This document shows positions 46,763 through 58,300 of a DNA stretch of 64,000 nucleotides, piece by piece. The stretch spans positions 1,518,646 to 1,582,645 of the forward strand of contig CAMZMU010000081.1 of the NCBI GenBank assembly GCA_947311845.1. The letters are read 5' to 3'. How positions within the stretch are numbered: the first letter of the stretch is position 1; each line of letters starts with the position of its first letter. A program made the translations under genes and the position numbers. The notes beneath the pieces were generated by a model. That model searched no databases, was not told the DNA's origin, and saw only the letters and a list, made by a program, of their open reading frames with translations. Origin of the DNA: Poa pratensis. Lineage: Eukaryota; Streptophyta; Magnoliopsida; Poales; Poaceae.

Positions 46763-47953
46763 TGTCGAGGGAGTATCCCCGGGTAGGGTCAAGGCTTGGC
46801 ATAAGTGGAGTTCGAAGGTGTGCCGAGGTACGGAAAGGGCCGACCTGTTTGGGCCTGGGAATGTCCGAGCTTCATCTTGACCTGGAGAATACAGGCCGAC
46901 CTATCTTGGCCCAGAGGGGTCCGAGGTATACTGTTGGTCCAGAGGGGTCCGAGGTATACTGTTGGCCAGGGCCGAGGTTCACTGTCCGAGCTATGTTCAG
47001 CCGACCTAACTACCTCAGTGCAGTGGTTTGTGTTGTGAGAGCAGGAGAAGCTGTGGGGAGGAAGTAAGATCCGACCTGGTAAAGATCTTAAGCGCAAGAC
47101 CCGAGGTACGGAGCCGTCACATCCGTGCCGAGCTAACCGAGGTGGTAGGCTGTAGGTCGGGCAGGAGTCAATGCTCCTGTCACTTCCAGCCGGGTACAAG
47201 AGCGCCTGACACGGGAGCGTCTGTCAAGGAGCCTGGCAGAGGCGTGCCCGGGTTCGGCGGGCCTGCACGTCTCTGACCGCTGACCACGCGGGATCTGGGA
47301 AAAGGCTACGAGGTAGCTCTGCCAGGCCACGTCCTGTCTCGGTCAGAGGGGACATGCTAGTTCTGCCGTTAGGCTACAGGAGATGGGCAAGCCACGTCTT
47401 GTCCCTGACCGAGGTACGGTGGTACGGTGGTGACCGTTGCAGAGGCATGGCAACAGTGTTCAGCGAGGGGCACAATGGTAACCCGGCTGGCCTATATAGT
47501 GGGCTTCACCCCCTCCTGCTAGAGAGATCCCCCCCCCGCGCTGGAACTAGTTGATCAAGAGAGAAAGAAAGAGAGAGAGAAGCTCGGAACACCCCGGAAA
47601 CACCTCGGATTCAGCTCGGAGTGCCTTCTTCCTCCCGTCTAGCTCCATCTTTTACCTCAAGTTCTCACCATTGTAGCATCATACAGCTCGAGGAGCAGCT
47701 TGTACTTGTCACTTTGAGCTATACACTGAGTAGGATAGTGCTGCAGTAGGGGTGTTACCTCCACAAGAGGGCCCCGAAGCAGGGTACATCGTGGTGTGCT
47801 TTGTGTTCTTGCTTTCTTGGTTCTTCGTTCGTGTTCTTGCGTGTTCTTGCGTGTGCACTTCTTGAGTGCATAAACCCTCCCCGGATTCCCCCAACGACCA
47901 TTCGGCCCCATCTTAGCCATACCTATGGCATCTGCCGTGATCCCACCACGACA
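46763..47953 (+). repeat. 5' LTR of the Tat element (1191 bp)
   Basis: Begins tgtcgagggagtatcccc and ends cacgaca, so the termini are TGTCG...CGACA. It includes a short tandem duplication of ccagaggggtccgaggtatactgttgg (about 46910-46965) and a run of nine C at about 47529 that is 17 C in the 3' LTR. A TATA-like tatata at 47496 could serve the LTR promoter. Confidence 0.88.
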
Positions 47954-50100
47954 GTTGGCGCCCACCGTGGGGCAGATTGAGGCGTTGGAGGGAGTTTTCA
48001 TCCGGACGGGCTCAGGCGAGCGTGTTCTTTCCGGGCTTGTCGCCAAGATCGGAGAGTTCACCTTCATCAGCGACAACGCGGGGTGTTTCGCCGGCAAGCC
48101 CTTCCCCGAGCACGGCTTCACCATGATGCTCGGCAGCTTCGTCACATACGTTGCTGTCGAGGTTGTTCGCGGGTACCCGGAGCAGGTGCTCGTGGACGAC
48201 GAAACTCCTCTCCTCGCGGCTTTAGGTCGGCGTATCACTCGCCCCGAGAGCTGCGTGGAGGTGATGATGACAGGTCCGGTTGACGCCGCTGGCAAAGTAG
48301 ATGCCAGCCAATCCAAGGCGGCCGAGGTTGCTAAGGTGAGATCTGCAAAGCCCAGGCTAGAGAAAGACTGCCTGGCACCCCGAGGTGCAGGGCCGAGGTG
48401 CGACCCTGGTAGAGATAGTGGAGACACTGGCAGACCCAGTAAATCCAGGAGTGGATGTAGTGGTGACTGTGGCCGACCTAGAGGCAAAGCGTGTCCTGTT
48501 GCAGAAGGAGGCTGTAGCAATGATAACAGCTAGAGATGAGTTCAATAGAGATCTGCGTGAGTACAATGCGGCAAATGGCTTCACCCCGGTAGCAGTTGAT
48601 ACACATAGGGGAGCCGAGGTGCGGCAGAGAGGCAAGGGGCTCAATGATGAGATAAACAGGGAGGCTCGACCTACCACCTCGGCTAGGAGTGAGAGTCGCG
48701 TGTCGACTGGAAGGCCGGTGTATAGTTCCCCTGCTAAGAACCTCAGAGCTGCCGAGGCAGGCAGGGCCGAGCTATCCGGGTTAACTGGAGATGCATGGCG
48801 TGCGCAGCAGAAGCGAGTCAATGAGTTAGTATATGTGGCTAACCAGCAGAATGAGGCTCTCCGCAGAGCATATGCCGGGGCTGGTGATTCAGAGATGGTT
48901 TATTCAGCTAGGCCAGTTAGTCAGGTGTCCAAGGGGCAAGCCTCGTCTCCACTCGTCGGAGGAGCCGATCGAGCCCGGAGTGTCACCTCGGGTCAGAACA
49001 AGCAGCTGCAGATGTATGATCCAGTCTAGCAGCAAAGCAGAAGGTGGGCCAGGGCAATGCTAGCCGAGCTAAGGGAAACCCCGGCCCAGGCAATGCAAGC
49101 CGAGCTAAGGGTAACTCCGGTCAGGGAAATCAGAATGGCGGGCAAGCAGCATCGGCTGGCCGAGGTAAACCACCTCCGCCCCCGAGGTATCAGCAACAAC
49201 CCGGCGCAGGGGCAATATCAGCGAGAGCCGGAGTATGTTCAGCAACCTCAGAACGTCGGTCAAGGCGATGACCGATATGATGATGGAGACTCGGCCATGG
49301 CGCGAGCTGGATACCACAGAGTGGATGGGGCGTTGGGACCTCGGATAGGAGGTCGGATGTTAGCTCCAGGCGATGTTCGTAACAAGCTGGATAGAATCTA
49401 CTTGTCTGAGCAACTGGAGGAGGAAGGCCCTCCTGGTCCGGCGTGTTTTGGACCTCGGATCATGAAGGAGCCACCACCACCAGTATCTCAGTTCCAGTTA
49501 GGTCGGAACACCAAGCCATACAATGGGAGCACCAAGCCACAAGATTGGCTGACAGATTATGTATCCTCGGTGCACATAGCGGGGGGCAATCGCCGATGGG
49601 CGGTCCGGTATCTCCCGCACATGTTGGAAGGTCCAGCTCGGATCTGGCTGAATAATTTGCCGGAGTATAGTATCAACTCCTGGATAGACTTGGAGCTGGC
49701 GTTTAACAGCAACTTTGCTAGTACATACAAGAGGCCAAACCGACCTCAGCTCCTGGCGGCATGTAAGCAAGATGATCATGAAACTGACCGAGAATTCTTA
49801 ACTCGGTGGAGCAATGTTCGGAATTCCTGTGAAGGAGTGGTAGAGGCACAGGCCATTTCCTGGTTTGCAGATGGTTGTCGACATGGCAGCATGCTGTGGC
49901 AGAGGCTCCAGAGAGATATGCCGAGATCCCTAGCAGAAACAATCCGGTTGCAGATTCTTATGCCTGGGTGATCCGATGCAGCCAGCAGCAGAGGCAGGGC
50001 ACGTAACAGAAGGAGGGAGCCAATAAACAACCGGCTCGGACCAAGGTGTAATGACCGCCAGGAGTTCGGACAGAAGAGGAGGGAGCCGGACTATCCATAC
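47925..50100 (+). pseudogene. gag: gag region of the Tat element, several frame breaks
   Basis: The first frame (47925-48533) begins in the LTR and crosses the PBS. A second frame (48385-49029) is rich in charged helices. The capsid frame (49057-49971) shows classic gag text: KPYNGSTKPQDWLTDYVSSV, GPARIWLNNLPEYSINSW and FNSNFASTYKRP. A TAG at 49027 arises from cagtctag where the second copy at 62243 has cagtcctag. Near 49942 CCGG stands where the second copy has CCGGG. Both suggest lost homopolymer bases rather than real stops. Confidence 0.75.
47956..47973 (+). promoter_or_regulatory. Primer binding site of the Tat element
   Basis: tggcgcccaccgtggggc lies two bases after the LTR end and is a typical Triticeae gypsy PBS. 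It lies within the open frame that starts in the LTR at 47925. Confidence 0.75.
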
Positions 50101-50121
50101 ACCTCGAACCAAGTTGCAGCG

Positions 50122-51366
50122 GTGAACCCGGATCAGCCCGGAGCTGGAGGTGTCCAGAGGCCAAAAATCAATGGTCCGGCATTTAGTCCGAACCCGGAGC
50201 CACCCATGACCTATGAATCAATGATAGATGGTCCGTGCTGTTACCATACGACCGACCCGCGCAAGCCAGCCAACCATTCAACCCGGCAGTGCAGCTGGAA
50301 CCGCAGAATCAGAGAAGAAGGGGCGAAGGCCGGAGGAATCAGAGCAGGACCACCACCTCAGAGATTTCAGCCGAGGTCCCACCCAAATCTGTCCGGAGCA
50401 AATGTTACCCCGATAACCACTGCACCTCTTCCGAGGCCTGCAGCAGCAAGACCCGTGAATGTTGTGAATGTCCGAGGTAACAACAACAATGGTGCCGGAC
50501 CAAGTCAGCAGTATGAATACCCCGGAAATGACTATAGAGAGGCTCATGCGAGCTATGTGGTCTTTGTGACCGAGCCAACTGACAAGAAGAGCGTGCAGAG
50601 GCGTGCCATGGAGGTGAATGCAGTAATGCCGGTGGTGCCGACCTATATGAACTGGTCTGAGCAGGAGATCACTTGGAGCAGAAAGGACACACCTCGGATC
50701 ATGCCGAGCCCTGGAAAGTATGCCCTGGTGGTAGATCCAACGTTGTGTGGGCCTACCAACAATGTGAGGTTCACCCGAGTTCTGGTGGACAATGGCAGTG
50801 CCATCAACATCATGTACCGAGACACAATGGTGAAATTGGGCATATCGCCTAATCAGTTGATGCCAAGCAGTTGTACTTTTCATGGGATTGTGCCTGGCGT
50901 TTCCTGTGCACCCATGGGCAAGATATGGGTGGATGTAGCATTTGGAACCAAGGACAATTGCCGAGTTGAGAGTATCGAGTTCGAGGTGGTGGACTTGGAG
51001 AGTGCATACCATGCATTGCTTGGAAGGCCAGCTCTGGCCAAGTTCATGATTTCCACCCATGTTGCATACCTGAAGATGAAAATGCCAGGGCCTAATGGGA
51101 TCATATCCATCTCGGGTGACTACAAGCGAGCCATTCAGTGTGCCTCGGCGGGGTCTAATCTGGCCGAGTCTTTGGTGATCGCAGCTGAGAAGAAGCTGCA
51201 TCAAGTGGTGGCAATGGCGCAGTCAACACAGCTCGGCCTGTCCGGACTGATGAGCCCGGACTCAACTGCGGCGTTCGAGGTGCCCAAGGAGACCAAGAAG
51301 ATCCCCATTGACCCGGAGCACCCAGAGCATATGGCCATCATTGGGACCGGGCTGGGCGAGAAATAG
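50122..51366 (+). CDS. gag zinc knuckle and aspartic protease
   Basis: This frame continues gag with a Cys/His knuckle-like block (CCYHTTDPRKPANHSTRQC) and a proline-rich linker. The retroviral-type protease follows: VLVDNGSAINIMYRDT, with Asp-Asn-Gly in the active site, and YHALLGRPAL near its end. The frame stops at TAG 51364-51366 (GLGEK stop). The same frame continues with EGELCHFLRENRDIFAWS, the usual start of RT in this lineage. The stop could be a CAG-to-TAG nonsense change or a read-through point. Confidence 0.8.
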   Translation: MNPDQPGAGGVQRPKINGPAFSPNPEPPMTYESMIDGPCCYHTTDPRKPANHSTRQCSWNRRIREEGAKAGGIRAGPPPQRFQPRSHPNLSGANVTPITTAPLPRPAAARPVNVVNVRGNNNNGAGPSQQYEYPGNDYREAHASYVVFVTEPTDKKSVQRRAMEVNAVMPVVPTYMNWSEQEITWSRKDTPRIMPSPGKYALVVDPTLCGPTNNVRFTRVLVDNGSAINIMYRDTMVKLGISPNQLMPSSCTFHGIVPGVSCAPMGKIWVDVAFGTKDNCRVESIEFEVVDLESAYHALLGRPALAKFMISTHVAYLKMKMPGPNGIISISGDYKRAIQCASAGSNLAESLVIAAEKKLHQVVAMAQSTQLGLSGLMSPDSTAAFEVPKETKKIPIDPEHPEHMAIIGTGLGEK

Positions 51367-53993
51367 GAAGGCGAGCTCTGTCACTTCCTCCGTGAGAATC
51401 GGGATATCTTTGCATGGTCGGCTAAGGACCTGCCTGGTGTTCCGAGGGAGTTGGCAGAGCACTCTTTATTTGTTAGGCCAGAGGTGAAACCGGTGAGGCA
51501 ACCGACCCGTCGTCTCTCAGACGACCGAGACAAGTGGTGCTGGACGAGCTGGCTAAGTTGCTTGCAGCCGGGTTCATTATGGAGGTGCTGCATCCGGACT
51601 GGATATCCAATCCGGTCTTGGTGGAAAAGAAGAAAGACGAGCCAGCCGTGGTCAAGGTGTGGCGCATGTGCATTGACTTCACTAACCTCAACAAGGCGTG
51701 CCCGAAAGATCCATTTCCATTACCTCGGATTGATCAAGTGATCGATTCCACTGCTGGTTGTGAACTGTTGTCTTTTATCGATGCGTACTCTGGTTTTCAC
51801 CAGATACCACTGAACCCAAAGGATCAAATAAAGACTGCTTTTATTACCCCGTATGGGGCGTATTGCTATCGTGTCATGTGTTTTGGTCTGAGAAATGCCG
51901 GGGCAACTTATCAGAGGTGTATGCAGAAATGCCTGCACTCTCAGATGGGCAAAAATGTGCAAGTGTATGTCGATGATATTGTCATCAAAACTAAGGAGAA
52001 ACGTACTCTCCTCGAGGATCTCGAGGAGACATTTGTGAATTTGAGAAAGTATCGGTTGAAGCTTAACCCGGACAAGTGCACCTTTGGTGTCCCGGCTGGA
52101 AAGTTGCTCGGATTCCTGGTGTCTAGCCGAGGTATCGAGGTTAACCCGGCCAAGATCCGAGCTATTGAGAGCATGAAGTTACCGAAGTGTTTGAAAGATG
52201 TGCAGAAGTTCACAGGGTGCCTAGCCTCGTTGAGCCGATTTGTAGCTCGGCTAGGAGAAAAAGCCTTGCCTTTGTACCAGCTCATGAAGAAAAGTACCGG
52301 GTTTACATGGACCCCGCAGGCCGACGTGGCGTTCGGTGAGCTGAAAAAGATGTTGTCCACTGCCCCGGTGTTGGCGTCACCATTGCACAATGAGCCGATG
52401 TTACTTTACATTGCGGCCACAAACCGAGTTGTAAGTGTGGCAGTGGTGGTGGAGCGCGAAGAAGGTGGCAGGTCGGTGCAGAGACCGGTGTATTACTTGA
52501 GCGAGGTGATCTCTACCTCGAAGCAGAACTATCCTCACTACCAGAAGATGACGTATGGTGTCTACCTGGCGGTCAAGAAGTTGAAGCATTATTTCCAGGA
52601 GCATCCCATGACGGTGGTGTGCGAAGCTCCAATCTCGGAGATCATCGGGTGCAAAGATGCAACTGGCCGAGTTGCCAAATGGGCGATTGAGGTGTCTCCA
52701 TATGCACCACATTATGAGAGAAGAGACGCAATTAAATCCCAGGCGTTGCCGGACTTCTTTTGTGATTGGGCCGAGATGCAGTATGAGCCACCCAGGCCGG
52801 ACTATAATTATTGGAAAATGCATTTTGATGGGTCCAAGACAAAGATCGGGCTGGGGGCTGGAATAGTCCTCACCTCGCCAAAGCGAGATCAGCTGAAGTA
52901 CGTGCTGCAGATTCATTTCTCAGCATCAAACAATGTGGCGGAGTATGAGGCCTTAATCCATGGCCTCAAGGTGGCAAAGGAGATCGGTATCCGGCGTGTA
53001 GAGTGCTTCGGCGATTCCGACCTGGTGGTGCAACAATCTTCTGGAACTTGGGATGCTCTGGATGCCAACATGGCGTTATATCGGTTCCATGTGCAAAAGA
53101 TATCCGGGTTCTTTGAAGGGTGTGAGTACAGGCATATACCTCGGGCAGAAAATGATGCTGCCGACGTGTTGTCAAAGCTCGGTTCATCGAAAGAGGCAGT
53201 ACCACCAGGGGTAGCCCTGAATCACTTGAGAACTCCTTCAATCAAACCTTCTCCTGAATCCGAATCTATTTTCATCCCGGCGGAGCAAGAGCCCGGACCT
53301 GTTCCAATGGAGGTAGACGTCGGGTGCGTTTGGTCGGACCCGGGGACTGCGTGGCAGAGCTCGGGGACTGCGCACCGAACCTCGGGGACTGCTCATCAAG
53401 ACTCGGGGACTGGTCGCAGGATGGTGGAGGAAATAATGGAGGAGATTATGGTGGCCGAACCAATGGAGGTGGACGAGGAACTTTTTCCTTTGCACCCAGT
53501 GCCGGAGTGGGCGGAGCAAATCATGAAGTTCATAACGGAGGGAAGCATGCCAAGTGACACAACCGAGGCTAGGAGAATTCAAAGGAGGGCCAAGGCGTAC
53601 ACCATCATCAACAAGGAGCTCTATAAAAGAAGCGTAACCGAGGTGTTGCAACGGTGTGTCGAGCCAGCTGAAGGCAAGGAGATGCTTTTGGAGATCCACC
53701 AAGGAGAGTGTGGTCATCATTGCAGCACAAGAGCTCTGGTGGCCAAGGTGTTCAGGCATGGGTTCTATTGGCCCACTGCTCTTGCTGATGCAGAGGCCAT
53801 AGTCCGGAGATGTGAAGGATGCCAAAGGTTTGCCAAGCAAACGCATATGCCAGCCTCGGCGCTCAAAACAATTCCTATCACTTGGCCGTTTGCGGTATGG
53901 TGTTTGGATATGGTGGGAGAGTTCAAACCAGCCCGAGGTAACATGACGCACATATTGGTGATGGTGGACAATTCACCAAGTGGATCGAGGTGA
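51367..53993 (+). CDS. pol: pol: reverse transcriptase, two RNase H domains, integrase finger
   Basis: RT motifs are IDFTNLNKACPKDPFPLPRI, LLSFIDAYSGFHQI, CFGLRNAGATYQR and the catalytic YVDDIVIK. The first RNase H-like region (LLYIAATNRVVSVAVV) lacks the usual Asp. A second, archaeal-type RNase H follows with HFDGSKTKIGLGAG, AEYEALIHG, GDSDLVVQQ and AENDAADVLS, giving a D-E-D-D set. A linker carries a 7-residue repeat (S-GTAH). The integrase HHCC finger is HQGECGHHC...CEGCQ. A one-base loss near 51528 separates RT from the upstream frame. Another at 53970 (AAA to AA) ends this frame within the integrase core. Confidence 0.88.
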
Positions 53994-54772
53994 AACCAAT
54001 CCGGAAGTTGGATGGTCATTCAGCAGTGACTTTCTTGAAGGAGATTATTCTGCGATATGGCTACCCCCATAGCATTATCTCGGACAACGGCACAAACTTT
54101 GCTGTTGGAGAGTTTGCTCGGTTTTGCATGAACAAGGGAATCCGGCTGGACATAGCCTCGGTGGCACACCCGGAGTCTAATGGACAAGTGGAAAGATCAA
54201 ATGCTCTAGTGTTGGCCGGCATCAAGGCTCGGCTCATTGAACCACTGCTGAAAACGCCGGGGTGTTGGATAGATGAGATACCAGCAGTACTGTGGGGTCT
54301 AAGGACCACGCCAAATCGATCAACTGGCTATACGCCATTTTTTATGGTCTATGGGGCAGAAGCTATGCTACCCACTGACATCGAGTATGATGCGCCCAGA
54401 GTGGCAATGTACACTGAAGCCGAGGCAAAAGAGGCTCGGGAGGATGCAGTAGATCTGCTTGAGGAAGCAAGAGAGTTGGCCTCATCTCGGTCAGCAATAT
54501 ACCAACAAGGTCTCCGACGTTATCATAGCCGGAGTATCAACCCTCGTGTGTTTCACGAGGGAGATTTGGTGCTGAGGTTGGTGCAGCGCAAGAAAGGCCG
54601 GCACAAGTTGTCACCTCCATGGGAGGGACCGTTCATTGTGACCCGAGCTCTGCTCAATGATTCCTACTATCTAATAGATGCGCAGGAACCAAGGGAAGAT
54701 GGGCTGGACAACCCCGGATCAGAGGTCAGGCGACCATGGAACGTAGCTCTACTCCGACCTTTCTACTCATGA
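53990..54772 (+). CDS. pol: integrase core and C-terminus
   Basis: This continues the integrase after the one-base break at 53970. It contains SDNGTNFAVGEF with the second catalytic Asp and AHPESNGQVERSN with the catalytic Glu. TPFFMVYGAEAMLPTDI and a basic, chromodomain-free C-terminus ending RPWNVALLRPFYS follow. With the previous frame it forms one polyprotein; the two overlap by four bases only because of the shift. Confidence 0.88.
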   Translation: MKPIRKLDGHSAVTFLKEIILRYGYPHSIISDNGTNFAVGEFARFCMNKGIRLDIASVAHPESNGQVERSNALVLAGIKARLIEPLLKTPGCWIDEIPAVLWGLRTTPNRSTGYTPFFMVYGAEAMLPTDIEYDAPRVAMYTEAEAKEAREDAVDLLEEARELASSRSAIYQQGLRRYHSRSINPRVFHEGDLVLRLVQRKKGRHKLSPPWEGPFIVTRALLNDSYYLIDAQEPREDGLDNPGSEVRRPWNVALLRPFYS

Positions 54773-54859
54773 AAGGCGCAATGTATGTACCTCGGTTAAT
54801 CCTTAATAAAATGTCGGCACTCCGAGGTTGAAGCTCGGGGACTGCCTCGCTCTTGTGCT

Positions 54860-55330
54860 TGTGTTTTATTTCTGTTTGTCAGTTTCGTTCATATGCCGAA
54901 CTATTTTGAACCTCGTCTCAAACTTCAAGTAATGTATGCTGTGTAACTAATCTTGTGACTCGACTGGCATCTGCCTAAATGGTAGTCAAGAGCAAAGATG
55001 AAAAAACGTGGGAGACATGAAAATGAACTCGGGGACTCGGTCCAAAAATATAGTTCGGCATGTGTCGTTTACTAACCCCTGTCTTTACCTTTCGTTTATG
55101 TCGGATGGTTTTGAAACACACTTCGAGATTTGCTAAGTACTGTATGCTATAAATAACAATCTTGTGACTCGACTGTCGAACGCCTAAATGGTAGACAAGA
55201 GCAAAGAATGCCAGATATAGTAAACACGAAAGTGAACTCGGGGACTCGTTCCAAAAGGGTTCGGCATAAATTCTTAGAAAAGCTTGGTTCGGATAGCAAG
55301 TTAAAAGTAATGGTAGCAAGCAAACTACTT
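54860..55330. repeat. About 208-bp degenerate tandem repeat after pol
   Basis: Blocks tttcgtt(c/t)at, cttgtgactcgactg, gcctaaatggtag and caagagcaaag recur about 208 bp apart (for example 54952 and 55161). Each copy carries gaactcggggactcg. The two copies are diverged. Such arrays between pol and the 3' LTR are common in Tat elements. Confidence 0.7.
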
Positions 55331-55389
55331 AAGGTCTGTTACATCTGCACCCGGCATACCGGGGATTTAATGTTTTGCTTAAGATAAAT

Positions 55390-58300
55390 TCAGGCCTCGG
55401 AACCAGAGACCTCGGTCGCCGAAGTGGTGGCAGTGGGAGCCTCGGGCGCAGCAACCTCGGGCGCAGGAACAACCTCGGTCGCGGAAGCAACCTCGGTTGT
55501 GGGAGTTGTTGCCGGGGTGTCCGTCACGTCGGAGGAAATCACCTCGGTGGCTACAGCTTTGCCGGACTTGCCCTTGGAGTTCGGAGGTTCGTCGAAGCTG
55601 AAGTCATCATCAGAGCCTTCAGCCACCTCGGTTGTTTTGCCAGCCTTGCCCTTGGAGCTCTCTGGCTCTTCAAAGTCAATGTCCTCGCCTTCAGAACTTT
55701 CTTCACCAGACGCTGCTTCCTCGTCCGAGCTCTCTTCGTCCTCAGAGTAGAGGCGCCCGTCATCAAAGGTCCGGGTGTTTGCGTAACTAGCAAAGCGGTC
55801 GGCTGCTGCTTGGCGTTTCGCAATGCCATCCGGGGTGGAGTTCCAAGGAGAGCCCCTGCGCAGGGAGGTAACAGTGTGGATCTCAACATCCTCATACCAG
55901 GACAGCACGAACACCAGGGCCTTGTCCGCTCCAGCCCGAGCTGACGAGCATCTCCACTCCCGAAGTCTAGCCTCGGCTCCTTTCAGCTTCGTGGCGAGCT
56001 CGTCGATGCAAGTGGGAGTCTTGACCTTGGGCCAGAGGGCACGGTGGACCTCGATGGCAGCATCAACAAGTTTAGTTCCAATGGCTCGGAGCGGCCTGAT
56101 CCGAGCATTAAGGGCGACAAGGTGGTCCTGGATGTCCCAGCTGTCGCTGAGAGTTTCTGTCTCAGCCCTCTTTGCCCGAGCTGCTTGAACTTCGCGGATA
56201 GCCTTGTCCTTGGAGTGCTCGAAGTTTCTGAAGAGGACAAAAAGGCTGTCGCTGAAATAAGGCATACGGTGGCACGGGATGTAGGTCGGCAGAAAATAAG
56301 GAAAAGGTGAGAAGGAACTTACTGTCCATTTGATGATTAATCCGAGCGAGCTCGGACAACCAGCTTTTCGAGATAGCTCGGAGGGCGGTAAGTTCGGCTT
56401 CGGCCGAGGTGGCACGGCTCTCCAGGGTCTTGGCAAGATTTTGCTGCTGTTCGGCGGCCTGGTCCTTAACCTTCATAGCGTCCTCCACAGCAGTCTTGGC
56501 TTCATTAGCCCGGTTCAGCTCTTGTTGCAGCCGAGCTATTTCATCCTCGGCTGTCTTCAACTTGGAGGCGTAATCCTTGTCGCTCTGCTCCTTAGCGGAT
56601 AGAAGAGTCCGGTGAGACTTCTTCAGCCTGTTGTGATCCAGCAGGAGGTTCTTGAAGACCTTTGTCCGAGCATTGTTGCATTCCTGAAAAAATAGAGAGA
56701 TCAGTTCGGATAAATCCGAGGTATTTCTAGCACCCGAGGCCCAATTGAGTCCCGGGGACTTGGCATTGGCCTCGGGGACTCAGCATGGGAGAAATGACAA
56801 GTTTTTGAGATTCAAGCCGAGCAATTTTAACTCGGTGGAGTGTCAATTGCTCAACCCGAATCTCGGGGACTGGGAATAGTGTATGTTTGTCATTTGATTT
56901 CAAAGGAAGAAAGAGAGCTGTGTAAAGAAACTTACCGAGGCCTTCTTGCTGCAATCAAGGACTGCAGTCTGCATGTTATAGATAGATTGGAGCACGGCGC
57001 TGGGTCCAACTTGATGCTCAGAGCTCGGGTTGGAGGAGACCTCGACAGTGTCAGCCGAGTTCCAGTCCATGTCATAGTGCTTCTCCGAGCCTAGGCTGTT
57101 CCCGCTCTTGGTCCGGAGTTGCCCGACCTCCCAGCTGCTGATGTCCGGCTGGGTAGTAGCAGCGAATAAAGCTCGGGAGGTGGCGACCTGAGAGCTCGAG
57201 GGCGCGGCCTTGGTCAAGGTGGACCTCGGCGCAGAAGCGGGAACATGCGGCACCAGTTGGGTGCTCGCAGTCAAGGGGCCTGATGACGGTGGCGGCATCG
57301 GAGTTTGCTGTGGCTGTTTGGGGGGCTCAACGTTTTGAGCTGAATCTTTCTGCTGCTGCTGGAGCTTTTGCTTCTGCAGTTGTTGTTGTTGTTTCTTCTT
57401 TTGCTGCTGTTGCTGCTGGTTGCGCGCAGCTTGAGACTTGGGGGACAGCCGAGGCTCCTGCACGGCTTTAACCGGAGTCTTGGCGCGATCTGTCTCCGCA
57501 TCCTTCTGAGGAGGCGGAGGAGTCTGATCTCGGCGGGGAGCAGAGTGCCCCAGGCCGGAGTCAGAGCTCGGCGGTGGAAGTTCGGCGGAGGAGACGCGCG
57601 GGGAGGAGATGGTCTTCTCCGGGCTGGTGAGGTCAATGGACGGTCCTGGAGGAGAGGCTCTGGCGGGGCTGCCGAGGTTAACCTCGACCTCGGTTGTCTG
57701 GGCTTCAACCACTGGAGGCAGTGGTGAGTGTATCGAGCTATGGCTCTGTTTGACCTGCCGAGCCGGGCTAGACGAAAGAGAAAGATTAAGTTAGAGTGTA
57801 AAAAGCTTAACCTTGGAGCAGCGTGAGAAGTAAGGAGGAGCAAAGGTCACTTACGCATCTTCCTCCACGGGACCTCGTTTCTTGCGCCGCGCCGAGGTCT
57901 TCTTGGCACGCTTGGCTTTGGGCGCTGCAGTCTCCGAGGTCTTGGAAGCCTCGGCATCCGAGGTACCAGGTCCTGGGCGCTTCCGGGAAGCTGCAGACGC
58001 TGGATGAAAGTTCTTATATGTTGGAGGAGCATATGAAATGGGAATAACGTTGACAGGTTCCAGAATTTGGCAATCGTCATCGTCATCATCGTCGTCAGAC
58101 CAGTCTCTGATGGAACTGGGAACTTGTTTCTTACCCGGGTTGGAGGAGCCAGTCTTTGGGGCGGACCTCGGAACGGCCTTAGGGATCGGAAGGTGATCCT
58201 CGTTGTCCGGGTCTTCAGTCTCTGAACCTTCCAGGGCGAGGCGGGCAGGAGCCCAGTTCGACGGCTCCGGGCCGTCCTCGATCAGCTGCCGGGCGAACCG

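Noticed and set aside
46789..47330. Minus-strand open frames in the Tat LTR
   Set aside because: They fall within the LTR and recur in the second LTR with differing breaks; no domain seen.
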